The position numbers and the translations under genes are program-made. From Malania oleifera (Eukaryota; Streptophyta; Magnoliopsida; Santalales; Ximeniaceae): a stretch of 64,000 nucleotides of DNA. Shown piece by piece: positions 25,193 through 37,204 of the stretch (position 1 is its first letter; each line of letters starts with the position of its first letter). The notes under the pieces were generated by a model that was not told the origin of the DNA, did not search any database, and saw nothing but the letters and a program-made list of their open reading frames with translations. The stretch is from the NCBI RefSeq assembly GCF_029873635.1, contig NC_080420.1:53149457-53213456 (forward strand), given 5' to 3'.

Positions 25193-25457
25193 GTCTCCCC
25201 TCCTTACAAAAATTTCGTCCTCGAAATTTGCCATCTCTCATTCACAAACTCAAACATACAACTGAATACATACACGCAACTCAAAGAAAAACTGGCGACT
25301 ACTGCAACATAGTCCCATCATACACATACTTACACACCCTCACTTATGGTGGAGGAATACCGTGGTTACATCATAAACTCTCTTAGGAGTTCACAATATG
25401 CACACTTCCGATGACTAACCACCTATCCCAACCCAAAGTAGGATAATGTACACGTAT

Positions 25458-28400
25458 TCAAAGCAACTGTGGATACTTTTGGGGTATTTCCATTTTCGGT
25501 TCCCAAGAAGCTTCCTCAATCTTGTGGTTTTGCCACAATACCTTCACTAACGGTATCTCTTTAGTACGAAGCTTCTGAACTTTGTGGTCCAAAACCTGAA
25601 CAGGTATCTCCTCATACGCTAAAGTGTCCCCAATTTCCGAATCATCATAATTGATAACATGTGAAGGATCCAACACGTAACTCCTCAACATGGATATGTG
25701 AAACACATGGACCCTCGAGAGGGCTGGGGGTAGTGCAATCTTGTAGGCTACCGGACCCACTCACTTAAGAACCTCGAATGGTCTGATGTATCTCGGGCTC
25801 AGCTTGCCTTTCCTCCCAAATCTCATCACCCCTTTCATCGAAGCGATACGCAGAAAAACCTTACCCCCCCCAGCTCGAACTCTAACTCACGACGACAAAC
25901 ATCTGCGTAACTCTTTTGCCGACTCTAAGCTGATTTAATCCTTTCTCGGATCAAACCCACCTTCTCAGATGCCTGCTGCACAAGTTCAGGTCCTAACACC
26001 TGACGTTCGCCAACCTCGTCCCAACACAAAGGAGATCGACACCTTCGACCATACAAAGCCTCAAATGGTGTCATTCCGATACTAGTCTGAAAGTTGTTAT
26101 TATAAGTGAACTTTACTAGTGGCATAAACTGTATCCAGCTACCACCAAAGTCTAACACACAAGCTCGTAACATATCTTCCAAGATTTGTATCGTCCTCTC
26201 CGACTGTCCATTAGTCTGAGGGTGGAACGCTATACTAAAAGTAAGTTTTGTCCCTAATGCCTCCTGCAAGCTTGTCCAGAATCGAGAAGTAAACATCGGG
26301 TCTCAATCTGACACAATGGACACCGGTACTCTGTGCATTCTCACTATCTTATGCACATACAGGTCCACTAGCCTATTCAAAAGGTAGCTAATCTTCATCG
26401 GTACAAAGTGAGCAGATTTTGTCAACCTGTCCACGATTACCCAAATAACATTATTCCCGCGAAGCGCTGGCGGCAATCCGGTAACAAAGTCCATGGAAAT
26501 ATACTCCTATTTCCATACTGGAATAGGCAAAGGCTGCAACGGCCCTGCCGGCCTCTAATGTTCAGCTTTCACTTGCTGACACGTCAAACACTGCCTCATG
26601 AACTGAGCAATCTGCCTCTTCATGCCAAACCACTTGAAGGTCTTTTGCAAGTCCCAATACATCTTTGTGCTACCAGGATGTACTGTATACAATGAACGAT
26701 GTGCTTCCTCCAGAATCGTCCTTCTAATTTCATCATCGTTCAGAACACATAGCCTAGTCCCAAACCTCAATACACCTCCTTCAAAGATGTTAAACTCTAT
26801 AGTCAGTCCCTGCTGTACCTTTTCCCTAACCTCTACCAACTCCGCATCACTAGCCTACACGGCCTTTACACGCTCAAACAAAGTCAGCTGGATCACCAAG
26901 CTAGCTATGAAAGCCTGATGATCACCAACCACCAACTCTATGCCAAGGCTTTCCATATCCCGTCTGATATGATGCTGAGTTACAACTGTGGATACTACCG
27001 CTTGCTCTGACTTCTGACTCAATGCATCATCTACCACATTAGCTTTCCCCGGGTGATAACTAATCATGCAATCGTAGTCTTTAATCAACTATAGCCACCA
27101 CCTCTGCCTCATATTCAGATCCTTCTACGTGAAAATGTACTTGAGGCTTTTGTGGTCAGTGAAGATCTCACACTGCACACCATACAAATAGTGTCCCAGA
27201 TCTTCAGTGCATATACAATAGCAGCCAACTCCAAATCATGCGTAGGATAATTCTTCTCATATTCTTTCAGTTTCCAAGAAGCATACGCTACTACCTTACC
27301 CTGTTGCATAAGCACATATCCCAAACCTTTCAGAGACGCGTCACTATAAATCACAAACCCGCCATCCCCCGAAGGAATAGTCAAAACCGGAGCAGTAACC
27401 AGCCGGTGCTTCAACTCCTAAAAGTGCTGGTCGCAATCACTGGTCCATTCAAACTGCATTCCCTTCCTGGTTAATCGAGTTAGAGGCCTAGACAATTTAG
27501 AGAACCCCTCCATGAATCAACGATAGTAACCTGCCAGTCCTAGAAAACTCTGAACCTCCTGCACATTCTTCGGCCTCGCCCAGTCAACCACAACTTCAAT
27601 CTTACTAGGATCAACTGAGATACCATCACTAGTCACCACATAGCCTAAGAACGCCACCTAATCCACCCATAAGTCACACTTCTTCATTTTAGCATACAGC
27701 TTCTTCTCCTGCAGAATCTGTAATACTAACCTTAGATGATTATCGTGCTCTTCCAAACTCCTTGAGTATACCAGAATATCGCCAATGATTACCACCACGA
27801 ACTGGTCCAGGTACTTATGGAAAACCCTGTTCATAAGATCCATAAATACTTCTGGAGCATTCGTCAACCCAAAAGGCATGACTAAGAACTCGTAGTGGCC
27901 ATATCTGGTTCAGAAGCCATCTTCGCAACATCCTCATATCTGACCCTCACCGGATGATATCCTGACCGTAAGTCGATCTTTGAAATGACCTGCGTCCCCT
28001 ACAACTAGTCAAAGAGATCATCTATACGAGGTAAAGGATAGTGATTTTTTACAGTTACCTTATTAATCTCACGGTAATCAATGCACATCCACATCGACCC
28101 TTTCTTCTTCACAAACAATACTGGAGCTCCCCAGGGCGAAACACTAAGTCGATTAAATCCCCTATCCAATAATTCCTACAACTGCTCCTTCAACTCTCAA
28201 AGTTGTGCTAGAGCCATCCAGTACGGAGATTTAGAGATTAGTACCTTACCAAGCAACAATTCTATTGCAAACTTCATCTCACGATCCGGAGGTAAACTTG
28301 GTAAATCATCGGGAAACACATCCGAGAACTCGCTGACTACCCGAATATCCTCGAGTCTCAACTCAACCCGCAGTGGTTCCTTCACACAAGTTAGGTATCC

Positions 28401-29861
28401 CTGACATCCATCCAAGAGTAGCCTCCTCGCCTATAATTCCGATAGAATCTGTGGTGTCGAACACATACATGATCCTATAAACTTGTACTCCTGCTCCCCA
28501 AGAGGTCTGAATACTACTACCTTCCTACAACAATCAATCACTGCAAAACTGAACAACAACCAATCCATCCTTAGAATGACGTTGAACCCTGAAATGTTGT
28601 ATACCACAAGATTTGTTGGTAGCAGTTTCCCCTGGATTACCACTGGGCAGTCTTCCAACATCCTCCTACAGAATGATACACTCCCAGATGGTGTAGTAAT
28701 AGATAACACCTCGTTCATGACTTGGGTCTCAACCCCACACCGTCCAACAAAACTCACAGATATAAAAGAATGGGTTGCACCCAAATCAAATAAAACAAAA
28801 GCCTTATTTGAAAGCAATAATAACGTACATGTCACTACGTTCCCCGCATACTCAGCATTCGCTAGAGTAAGAGAGTATACTATGGCCAGAGCCGTATTCG
28901 CCTGAACGATTCCCCGAGGTATCTGATTGCTCCCTCTGTTCACACTGGATGCAGACACATCCCGCTTTGGTGCATGACAATCGCGAAACATGTGGCCTGA
29001 CTGGCCACAGTTATAGCAGTTACCCCCAAATGATCGACACTCGCCCTCGTGCCATTTGTGGAATCTGGTACAACGTCCACTAGTCTAGCTCCCCTGAGAA
29101 CTCTGGTGCTTGGTATTCTGATGGTAACCTGAGCCCTTGTTCCTCCTCTTCTACGATCCCTGACGAGATCCTAATGGAGAACTAGAAGGTACTGTCCTCT
29201 TCCTCAATTCTTGATCCACCTCATCCTCTCGGATACCGATCTCAATCACCGTGGCTTTATCCACCAACATCAAGAACTCACGGATCTGAAGCATACCCAC
29301 TAGTCTGCGGATATCCTTTTTTAAACCCTTCTCGAACCTTCAAGTCTTCTCATACTCGCTCGAGATCAAACATGGCGCAAATAGGGATATCTCTATGTAT
29401 CGAGCCACATACCCCTGTACCGTCATACTCCCCTGAGTCAAAGCAAAAAAACTCATCCGCCTTCGCATCACGTACTGATGTCGGGAAGTATCTGTCAAAG
29501 AACACCTCCTTAAAATGGCTCCACGTCATAGCAGACTCACCGCAGTCCACCACCGACCCTCCTCCCCAGATAATTGGAAGGTAGCATAAAGGACTCACTG
29601 CCTATCTGTGCAGTGCAAGACCTCCAAGACCCTCTCAGTCTTTTCCACCTAGTCCTCTGCTATCGTTGGGTCAGACCCCCCAGAGAACATCGGAGGATGC
29701 ATGCGTGTGAACCTCTCAATAATGCACCCTGCAGTAATAGGAGAGCGATCACGTCTCCTCACACTCCGCCTGATCTCCAGCAAAACCTGCCTCGTCAAAC
29801 CTCGAGGCATAGAAGGAGACTCATCACTCGCGGTCTCCTCAGAGCCATTCTTGGGCTCCAT
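25458..29861 (-). pseudogene. Ty3-2 gag-pol remnant, multiple frame breaks
   Basis: The Gag start is the ATG at 29861 (MEPKNGSEETASDE). Gag runs to a CCHC zinc knuckle, CYNCGQSGHMFRDC, at about 28970-29015. Protease follows (28431-28991), but the active site reads LFDLGATHSF: the DSG serine is replaced by Leu. RT (about 27660-28415) has IIGDILVY in place of FIDD, losing a metal-binding Asp. RNase H lies at 27115-27414, the integrase zinc finger at 26555-26839, and the integrase core at 25925-26494. The chromodomain end VKVLWQNHKIEEASWE is at about 25460-25760. Frame breaks separate most pieces. Compared with Ty3-1, this copy kept its layout but lost catalytic residues. Confidence 0.93.
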
Positions 29862-30158
29862 TCTGAAACACAATAGGAATCTATCAGTATCCCTATAACA
29901 TGCATAGATGTACAGTTAACACAATTATCTATCCCCAATTATGTTAACTACTTCCTGCCAGGTCCAAATTTGTCCTACCACACCAACACGAAAGTCATCA
30001 ATGGTTTGCCCTACTTTTACTAAAACACGGAATACCGCCGACAAGTCCTGATCTAGTAACAGAACAACCATCAACCAACTCTACCCACATCCAACATCCT
30101 ATACTCTGGTATGTACTCATAGTTAAGCCTAACCAAGTCTACAAGACCTAGTAACCTG

Positions 30159-30177
30159 GTTAGCTCTGACACTAAGC
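30159..30177 (-). other. Primer-binding site of Ty3-2, decayed initiator-Met type
   Basis: Just inside the 5' LTR the minus strand reads TTAGTGTCAGAGC. It differs by two bases from TGGTATCAGAGC, the complement of the 3' end of plant initiator tRNA-Met. Confidence 0.6.
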
Positions 30178-31959
30178 TATCACGCCCCGAACCAGGAAAT
30201 GAGACCTAGGGGTGAATATGTAATCTGGCATGTCCCTGTATCATACATACCATCCATAGATACAGTACAAAGGATGAGTTTCTGACCCCGTGGGGTTCCC
30301 AGGCACCCTATACACATCCAAACACAACAAAATATACGCTGCGGAAAAAGGTCATTCTATACACATACAGTATCATACTAGAGTCTATACAAGAGCAAAA
30401 CAAGGCTCTATCATACAACGTACATTCGGGTGCCCAACATATCTCAAAATGGCAACCCACAAAACACAAGTCCTAGCACTTACCCAAGCGCTACCCGATA
30501 CACCAGCCACTACGCTCCCAACACAAGAACGCTAGTTCTGGTTACTCGAAGGACCTAAAAAATATGTACGTACAGCAGGGGTGAGACACCTCTTAGTAAG
30601 GAAGAATGCAAGTTATATCGGTGTGTGGCATTTGAGTGTTATCATGATGCAATATACATGTAGTTAAATGCAGTTCCAATACTAATTTCACAACAGTGCA
30701 TACACGCACATGCACACATGATCGGCAATCCCAGTGTCGTCACACCCTTCGGCCTAAAGCTGGCCCATGACATATGGCATTGGCCCGTAGCCAACCCGCG
30801 AATACGGCGCCACTGGCACATGGTTAGTTCTCGACTCCCATGGCATCATACTAGCGCTAACTGGTGGATCCACACCCTTCGATGATCAGCCAGGATAGGC
30901 TCACGCCCTCGGATATAGAGTCGAACACTCTCAGTACCTGGAACAAATTCTGAACCACGTTCCTACTAGCATTTCAACCAAACACAACATAAACATGCAT
31001 GCTCATATAACCAAACAAACCACACTTATTTGGTAATCTAAAATCATGGTTCTCCAAACACATACAGTTTAAAAAAACGTCAAGGCACCACCATCCCTAT
31101 AACACAGTATAAATCAACATATACATTTGGTTTTCAACAAAACCAGGGATGCAACCCGTCGCCCCCTTTTCCCAAAACTGTAATCATGAAAAACTCATAG
31201 TTTTCCTCATTAGATCCCCCCAAATGAGTAGCCAAAACACACACAGGACTGTGAACCATAGTTCTACCGAGTCTAATTTCAAAAATAACCGATATAAACA
31301 CAATTCCCCTTACCTTTCCCCCAAATGGTAAATCCCAAACTCTAAGGCTCCTAAACAGCGAACCGAATTCCAAAACCTACAAATCACAGTACAAAAGATA
31401 CTCACAACTCCGTCCTCTACCAAACTACTATATCAGAAAATAAAACCGAGCCTTACCTCGATTTTAAGCCGAAACCCGAAAATCTCTGAAATGGGATTCT
31501 GATCCGTAGGTTTTGTAAAGAAACCTTCCCTGATCCTCGTGGTAACGTGAGATCATCGATTCCAATGACAAACGATGAAGAAATCTAGAGACAGAGAGAG
31601 AGTAGGATGAGTTCTAGAGAGAGAGAGAGAGAATTTAGTTTTCTTAACTTGGAAGCAAAGAGAAATGATATTTATAGCCCTTTGACTCAGCCGTCCTCAT
31701 CGATGAAATGGTGTCTTTGTCGACGAGGTCATATAGATAGCTCGTCAACGAGACGATGGACTCGTCGATGAATCCTGATATTACCGGTTTCCTAAAATCT
31801 CTCAACTTCTCCTCGTCGATGAGCCTTTGAACTTCGTCAACGAGCAAAACGAAGCCTTCATTGACGAAATCTGACTTCGTCGACGAAGCCTACTCCAATT
31901 CCCATTTTACCCTTCTCCTTAATTATTTAAACCCACATATCACAATTCAGGTTCTTACA
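30178..31959 (-). repeat. 5' LTR of Ty3-2 (1782 bp)
   Basis: Pairs with 23315-25192. The inner edge reads TATCACGCCCC, with G changed to A at the second base relative to the other LTR. Confidence 0.92.
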
Positions 31960-31996
31960 ATATTACCGTTGAACCTAAAATAAAAACTCTATTTAG

Positions 31997-31999
<3 letters not shown>

Positions 32000-32027
<28 letters not shown>
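32000..32027. repeat. (TA)n microsatellite
   Basis: About 14 TA units in the second duplication copy. The first copy has only about 6 at 14279. Confidence 0.9.
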
Positions 32028-32185
32028 CATGTATGAAAGTATAAATAGTGTAAATAATTTTGTAAACAAAAATAATATTATTTTTTAGAAGTAAGACAAT
32101 ATTTTTAATAAATTAAATTCAAAAAAAATAGATAAATATCCATATAAAATTTTTATTTTAAATAGGTCAAGACTTCGACCTAAAA

Positions 32186-32520
32186 CTCTCAACTAGGGAT
32201 ATACCTATACTCACATTAGTGCGGCCAAAATGTACCTTACCTTCCATAGGAGGAAAGGTCTTCCTATTTGTTTTAGAAATGCATTCCTTGATTTAAAGTT
32301 CTACAAGTTTGAGCATGCTTACAATAACTTCTTCATGCACTTATCTTATTCAAATATGAGGACTACTCTCAAGGTCCAAATCCAGATTGTTGGAGCACCA
32401 CAAATCTCTAACTCTATAGTGGTTACTCTTCACCATCAAATGGTCTACAGACTTCAAAACATTCTTTTTGTAAAGTTAACCATTCCCCATGAAACTTTGA
32501 ATCGAGGAGTGCAATCCTAG
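32186..32520 (+). pseudogene. Endogenous caulimovirid fragment: movement-protein-like (sense copy)
   Basis: An open stretch on the + strand translates to a segment resembling the 30K-type movement protein of Caulimoviridae, with a conserved HHQMVYRLQN-like block near 32430. It lacks both ends and sits right at the end of the tandem duplication. It is a fossil fragment, not a host gene. The family call comes from recognising the pattern, not from a search. Confidence 0.6.
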
Positions 32521-32608
32521 AGCAAACAGGAAGACCTTTCTTCCCATGGAAGGTAAGGTATAGTTTGATTACACCAATGTTGATATAGGTTTATCCCTAG
32601 TTGAGATA
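32186..32608. repeat. Inverted repeat of caulimovirid sequence (arms about 85 bp)
   Basis: 32186-32270 (CTCAACTAGGGATATACC...) matches the reverse complement of 32523-32608 at roughly 80%, with a 252-bp spacer. The two arms are the same part of the movement-protein gene in opposite orientations. Confidence 0.8.
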
Positions 32609-33190
32609 TTTTCATGGAAGATCTGGGGAGAACTCCAAGGTGAAAAACTGTTCTACTTTAGTTGCCAATAGTTGGTGAGAATCAAAAAGATGATGTCTCG
32701 ATAACCTTTTTGATGACTCTTAGTGCGACTGTTTTGCCAGTGATTTTCTTTAGGATATTTAAAGGATACTTGCTCTATTCATAGACATAGTTTGTGATTT
32801 GGGGATTTTTGGTTTGAGAAACAAGGCCATCTTCTGGGACATAATGCACCTCATATATATAATCAAGATTATCTAAGCTAAATACATATGAAGATAAGAA
32901 AATATAAAGTACACTAAGTTAGAACAAGTGTTTATATTGTGCACTTAGTGTAAGATCGATAATAATAAAGAGTAGAAGAAAGAAGAATAGAGTAAAAAAC
33001 ACATGGAAGAATAAATCAAGAAACAAACTGAGATATATTTCACTAAATAAACAAACTGAATACAAGACTAGAGGGGAAGGCAAAAGAACTCTTACAAGAG
33101 ACTCTTAGTTTCTCTATTCTTCTAGGAATGGTTTGTTTTAGACCTCACATCTTCGTACTTTAATAATGGAACGTCACCATCATAGCCTGA
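32523..33190 (-). pseudogene. Endogenous caulimovirid fragment: leader/intergenic region and movement-protein start (antisense copy)
   Basis: On the minus strand, AT-rich non-coding sequence (about 33190-32800) runs into a degraded start of the movement-protein region (about 32760-32523). It then breaks where the opposite-strand copy begins. This order, coat region then non-coding then movement protein, fits a circular viral genome opened after the coat gene with the polymerase region lost. Confidence 0.45.
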
Positions 33191-34618
33191 AGGTTTAGCA
33201 TGTTAACTTGGGAAAGATCATCATCATCATGTCTTTTATTTTCTCCATATTTGACATAATAGTCAAATTTCCCTACTGGTTATCCTAACTTTGTCTCCTA
33301 GTGGATCAGGAAGGTTGTTGAGGTGAGCTTGATTGATGTTAATATCATCTAGTCCACAAAGAGTGTAATATCTTTTAGAGATAAGATGATAATGCTTCTC
33401 AAGGTCTTTTTCTTTTAAGTGAGCATCATTTAATCATCATATACTCTTCCTTGACTTGGGTAACATGGTCCTCCAAAGAACCACAAAATTGTTCAATAAT
33501 TAGGGATATAAAGATGTCAAGATTTGAAACTTGTGATATCTGCAGCTACAAGTAATCTCCAAGATTTATCCACCAAATTTTGAGTCTTCTGACAAATTTG
33601 GAAACAACCCTTCCTATGACCTCCTTAAGTGTGATCCCTTATTTCATCAACTTTATTGTGCATCAAGCAAGGAGTTCAAGTTTCTTATTCCTCCATTGCT
33701 TTGGAGGAATTCCTTCTAATGAAATGGTTGGTCTATTACCATTTGCACTTCTTAGGCTTTGCATAAGAATAACATATGAGGTATTCTCTGAGAGATTAAT
33801 TTTGTCATCTATTCCCCCATCATCTATGGGATTGTCATACTTCAATCTATAAGCGGATAGTTGGGTCATCATTACAGCTCTAGGGGGGATGCATCTTCTC
33901 TTTAGATGAACATTGAGATGAATCACTATCTGTTATAATAGGAAGTGTTGATCATGGAGTGTCTTCTTTGGTGCTTCTTGGAGATACTGCTACAAGGGAT
34001 CAACCATTTCTATTATTAGTTTGGAAATAGAGTTTTCTTTCTCCAAAACTCCACTATGTGGTTCATGATATGAGATTCTTGATTCTCTAACTTTTTTCTT
34101 ACCCTTCTTCTAAGCAGTAGTAGCTGTTGTTAATTCAACCCTCTAGTTTGAGTTGGCCTTTGAGTGTGTTGCCACTTTTTCAGATGGGGAAAGGAGTTGC
34201 TACCTTTGAAGGATGCCTGCGTCGATACAAGTTGATATGTCGATTGAGGAGAGTTGAATGCCAAAATGGATAGCAAAAATAGAGGATCTATTCTCGCCTT
34301 TATATGTTGTTGTTACTGGCTTTGTTTAAGAGAATTCAACTAAGCCTTAAGGTGTTGTATCTCTTCTTCTTTCTTTTTGAAAGCAGGAGAGAATGTCTAC
34401 ATGTGCTCAATCATTTGCATTAGTTCCTCGTGCGCCCTCTGGATGTGATTCTGGCATTTAACGATGAGGATGGATGTGATGTCAAACTTGTTCTCAACTT
34501 TGTTGACAAGCTCCATTTGGTTAAACAATTTGTTGTAACATTCTATTCTGTGCAAGGGCATTTTGTGACTATTAGTTGAGAGTTGCTTTTGTTGGAGACA
34601 CCTGTTTAGCATATCCAT
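33191..34618 (-). pseudogene. Endogenous caulimovirid fragment: coat-protein (Gag-like) region
   Basis: The minus-strand translation contains a coiled-coil-rich segment (34397-34618). A coat/capsid-like segment follows (33200-33926) with recognisable pieces such as ISLEGIPPKQW and IIEQFCGSLEDHVTQ. In-frame stops and shifts occur throughout. The pattern resembles the capsid region of plant endogenous pararetroviruses. No protease, RT or RNase H of the virus is seen nearby. It is non-functional; the genus is not assigned. Confidence 0.6.
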
Positions 34619-34818
34619 CTTATTTCATTCAAATAATAAAATAAATAAATGCATTGGTATTATAAATGTTAAATAAAATATACATTCCAAAATAAAATAG
34701 GTAAATTCTTCTTATGTCTTGTAAAATTATTTTGAAGTGTCCAACATCATTTAGATAAATAATAATATAATTTCTAAAAGATAAATTTTAAAAATGAAAC
34801 TATAGATCTAAAAGTACC
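34619..34818. other. AT-rich gap between the viral remnant and LTR D
   Basis: Nothing recognisable; it ends with the target-site copy GTACC (34814-34818) of LTR D. Confidence 0.6.
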
Positions 34819-35339
34819 TGTTGACCTTACAAGGCTTGACGTCTTGTTTTGATGCTAACAAATAAGTGGAACTTAACATATTTGGTTGAGTGATGATATT
34901 TCAGGATTTAAGAATGAGAATACAAAGTAAAATGATCACAAAGATGAGTCAAAGCATGGGTGCAAAGGAGACATCTATTAAAGCTTGAAGATCATGAGAG
35001 TGTGGATGTTAAAGAGGATGTGCTAAAAGCTTAAAGCTTGAAGACAAAAGAGCCAAAGAAAAACAAAGCAAGAGAATCAAAGAAAAGTAAAGAGAGAGAA
35101 CTCAAAAAACAAGCATGCAGACTCAAGCACTTAGAATGTTAAATGTCCTAAGAAGTCTTTATCTAAGTGCTTCATATTTTAAATATCTTTTGAAATATTT
35201 TTGAAACTCTTTAGGATACAAAGACTTAGAGACCAGTTCTTGAAAAACCTTTGAAAATGATTTTGAAAAGTTATATTTGAGTCTTTCAAATAACTAGAGT
35301 TTAAAAATCAAAAATGAAAATATTTGGAAAAAAAATTGA

Positions 35340-35615
35340 ACTGGTCAGCCGACTGACCAGAACACACTAAGATTGGCCAGCCAACTGACAAACACCAAGA
35401 ATGAATAAATCTGCTCAGTCGACTGACAGTTTGAACTAGAATTAGTCGGCCGACTAACAACCTGGTCTATCTAGCCGACTGACCATTTTGAACGTGGTTG
35501 ACTTAGCCGATTGACATTTTACAAAATTTAATTTTTGGCAAACAGAAAGGCCTCAGTCGCCTATCCAGCTGACTAATTCTGTGAAATGAACTACCCAGTC
35601 GCTTGTCCAACCGAC
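35340..35615 (+). repeat. CAGTCGACTGAC/CAGCCGACTGACC motif cluster in LTR D
   Basis: About nine copies of (A/C)GTCG(A/G)CTGAC-like words. The perfect ones contain the self-complementary CAGTCGACTG. This is the third LTR family in the window with GTCGAC-centred words. Confidence 0.75.
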
Positions 35616-37204
35616 TAACCCCACGGGATTTTAATTTTTAAACTTCAATGGAAAAATTCTAAAAATTAGTTTTTCAAATATAAACGTTATAAAAACTTGG
35701 TGGACACTCCAAGTAACTTGGGAAATAGGGAAACTAATCCTAAAAAATCTATAAATACTCCTTTAACCCCAAGAAATTAATCACCAAGCAATCACACAAC
35801 ATTCTTGTATTCAAACTCTCATTCTCTCTCAAAGTTCTTTATTGCTCACACTCCATCTAGGAGATATCTTCTGAAATTGCTACTGATTCATCAACCTACG
35901 GTTCTAATACTGAGTTTTCTCAATCACTAAAGAATCCTTGGTGATCTCTTTACTTGAGTTTCAATTCTATTTCATCTTGATATTTAAATTTTTGAAGTAC
36001 TTTGTTGTAACGCCCCGACCCTCTACGTGGGCCCGAGGTGACTCTAATCCATTCATTTACCTGATTATTCACATACTAATATCCTGTACGTAGCGAAAAA
36101 TATAAATATAATCTCCACAAATATAATACTAGAGTTTACTATTCTTATCTACCAACCATAATAAATTAATCATCCACCTGTATTCAACATATATACATAT
36201 CCCCAAAACATCCAGTATTCACAACCATTCATTTCTTATCAACCTTAAAACATAAAATATTTACATTCCCAAAAACATCATTAAAATGTTTATACCATTT
36301 TTATTATATCTCTTAGAAATGCTATAAAACCTTGAGCTCTCTAAGCTCAATCTTGAGGAGATTCTGAAAAAGATGAATTCATATTCGAGTGAGACACATC
36401 TCAATAAGGGAAGAAATAATATATTAAAACAATGTGTGGCTAACATGAGTTTATATAATAATATAATATTTAACATTTGAAAATCGTTAACATAATTTAT
36501 GAAATCATTCTCTGAACCTAATCAATCACATGCAAAATATTTAACCCACAAGATTACCCAAGGATAGGGGTGATTACCTGCCCATACAAGTAGCGTCCCT
36601 CTACTTTGATACATTTGGCTACTTGAAGGTCACTACTGAAGCATATTAGGGCACTCACCTTACTCAGTAAGCCCTCTAGTGTTAGATTGATCTCATACTC
36701 ACACAGTTCAAACAAAGGTTTATCAACGAAGGCCCCAAGGATAGGGAAATCTACCTGCCCATACAAGTAGGTTCCTTCTGCCCTAGTGCTTATACAGCCT
36801 GTTGACTTTTTGAGTCCGATCCTTGTTTTGATAATGACAAACCACAGTATCCCACTTGTGTAACTGAGTGTGAACAGGTTTATATTTCTGTAAGCACAAG
36901 TGATGAATGCAAAATGGAAGTTGTAAAGAGCACTGAGAAGAACACCAATCGGCATATTCCATGGAGCATTGAGGAGCAGAAGACACGAAGACTTTATTTA
37001 TTTTCTGGGTTGTAATAGTAATTAGGGTTGAATGTGCATGCATCTTACATGATTTAAAATTGAAGCTCTACCTGACCTTAGATTGACCATAGGACCTCCA
37101 AATAATATGAAGAACTCTTTTCATAAAATGGCTAACTTATACAAAGGTTTTTAAATGGTTTTAAAGTTAAAAGAAGGCAAAAACTATATTTTTCAAAGGG
37201 GTCG

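Larger units (their letters stand above)
23315..31959 (-). mobile_element. Ty3-2: near-complete Tekay/Del-type chromovirus (8645 bp), TSD ATATT
   Basis: The + strand termini are TGTCACGCC...GTTCTTACA, with a perfect duplication ATATT at 23310-23314 and 31960-31964. It has two LTRs (23315-25192 and 30178-31959) and a 5-kb internal region. The coding order on the minus strand is gag, protease, RT, RNase H, integrase, chromodomain, then a polypurine tract (25193-25205). The left LTR has about 66 bp more than the right, near 24045-24110, and the GA run differs, so the copies have aged. Many frameshifts and two lost catalytic motifs mark it as dead. The empty site is at about 14232. Confidence 0.95.
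12357..32164. repeat. Tandem duplication of about 2.07 kb (12357-14431 and 14432-32164)
   Basis: The stretch from GGTCATATTTGAG at 12357 to 14431 reappears from 14432. It holds the 3' part of LTR E, the 3' part of Copia LTR G and unique flank with a GA microsatellite. The second copy is continuous only after removal of 15069-22184 and 23315-31964 (two retrotransposons, each with one TSD copy), leaving about 1967 bp. GGTCA stands at the start (12357), at the junction (14432) and at the end (32165), a microhomology signature. The second copy has also lost about 58 bp between GGGCCCATG repeats (compare 14131 and 23261) and has a shorter GA run. Confidence 0.88.

Noticed and set aside
32230..32520. 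A 96-codon frame as a host gene
   Set aside because: It lacks a start context, is part of an inverted repeat and reads as a viral movement-protein fragment.
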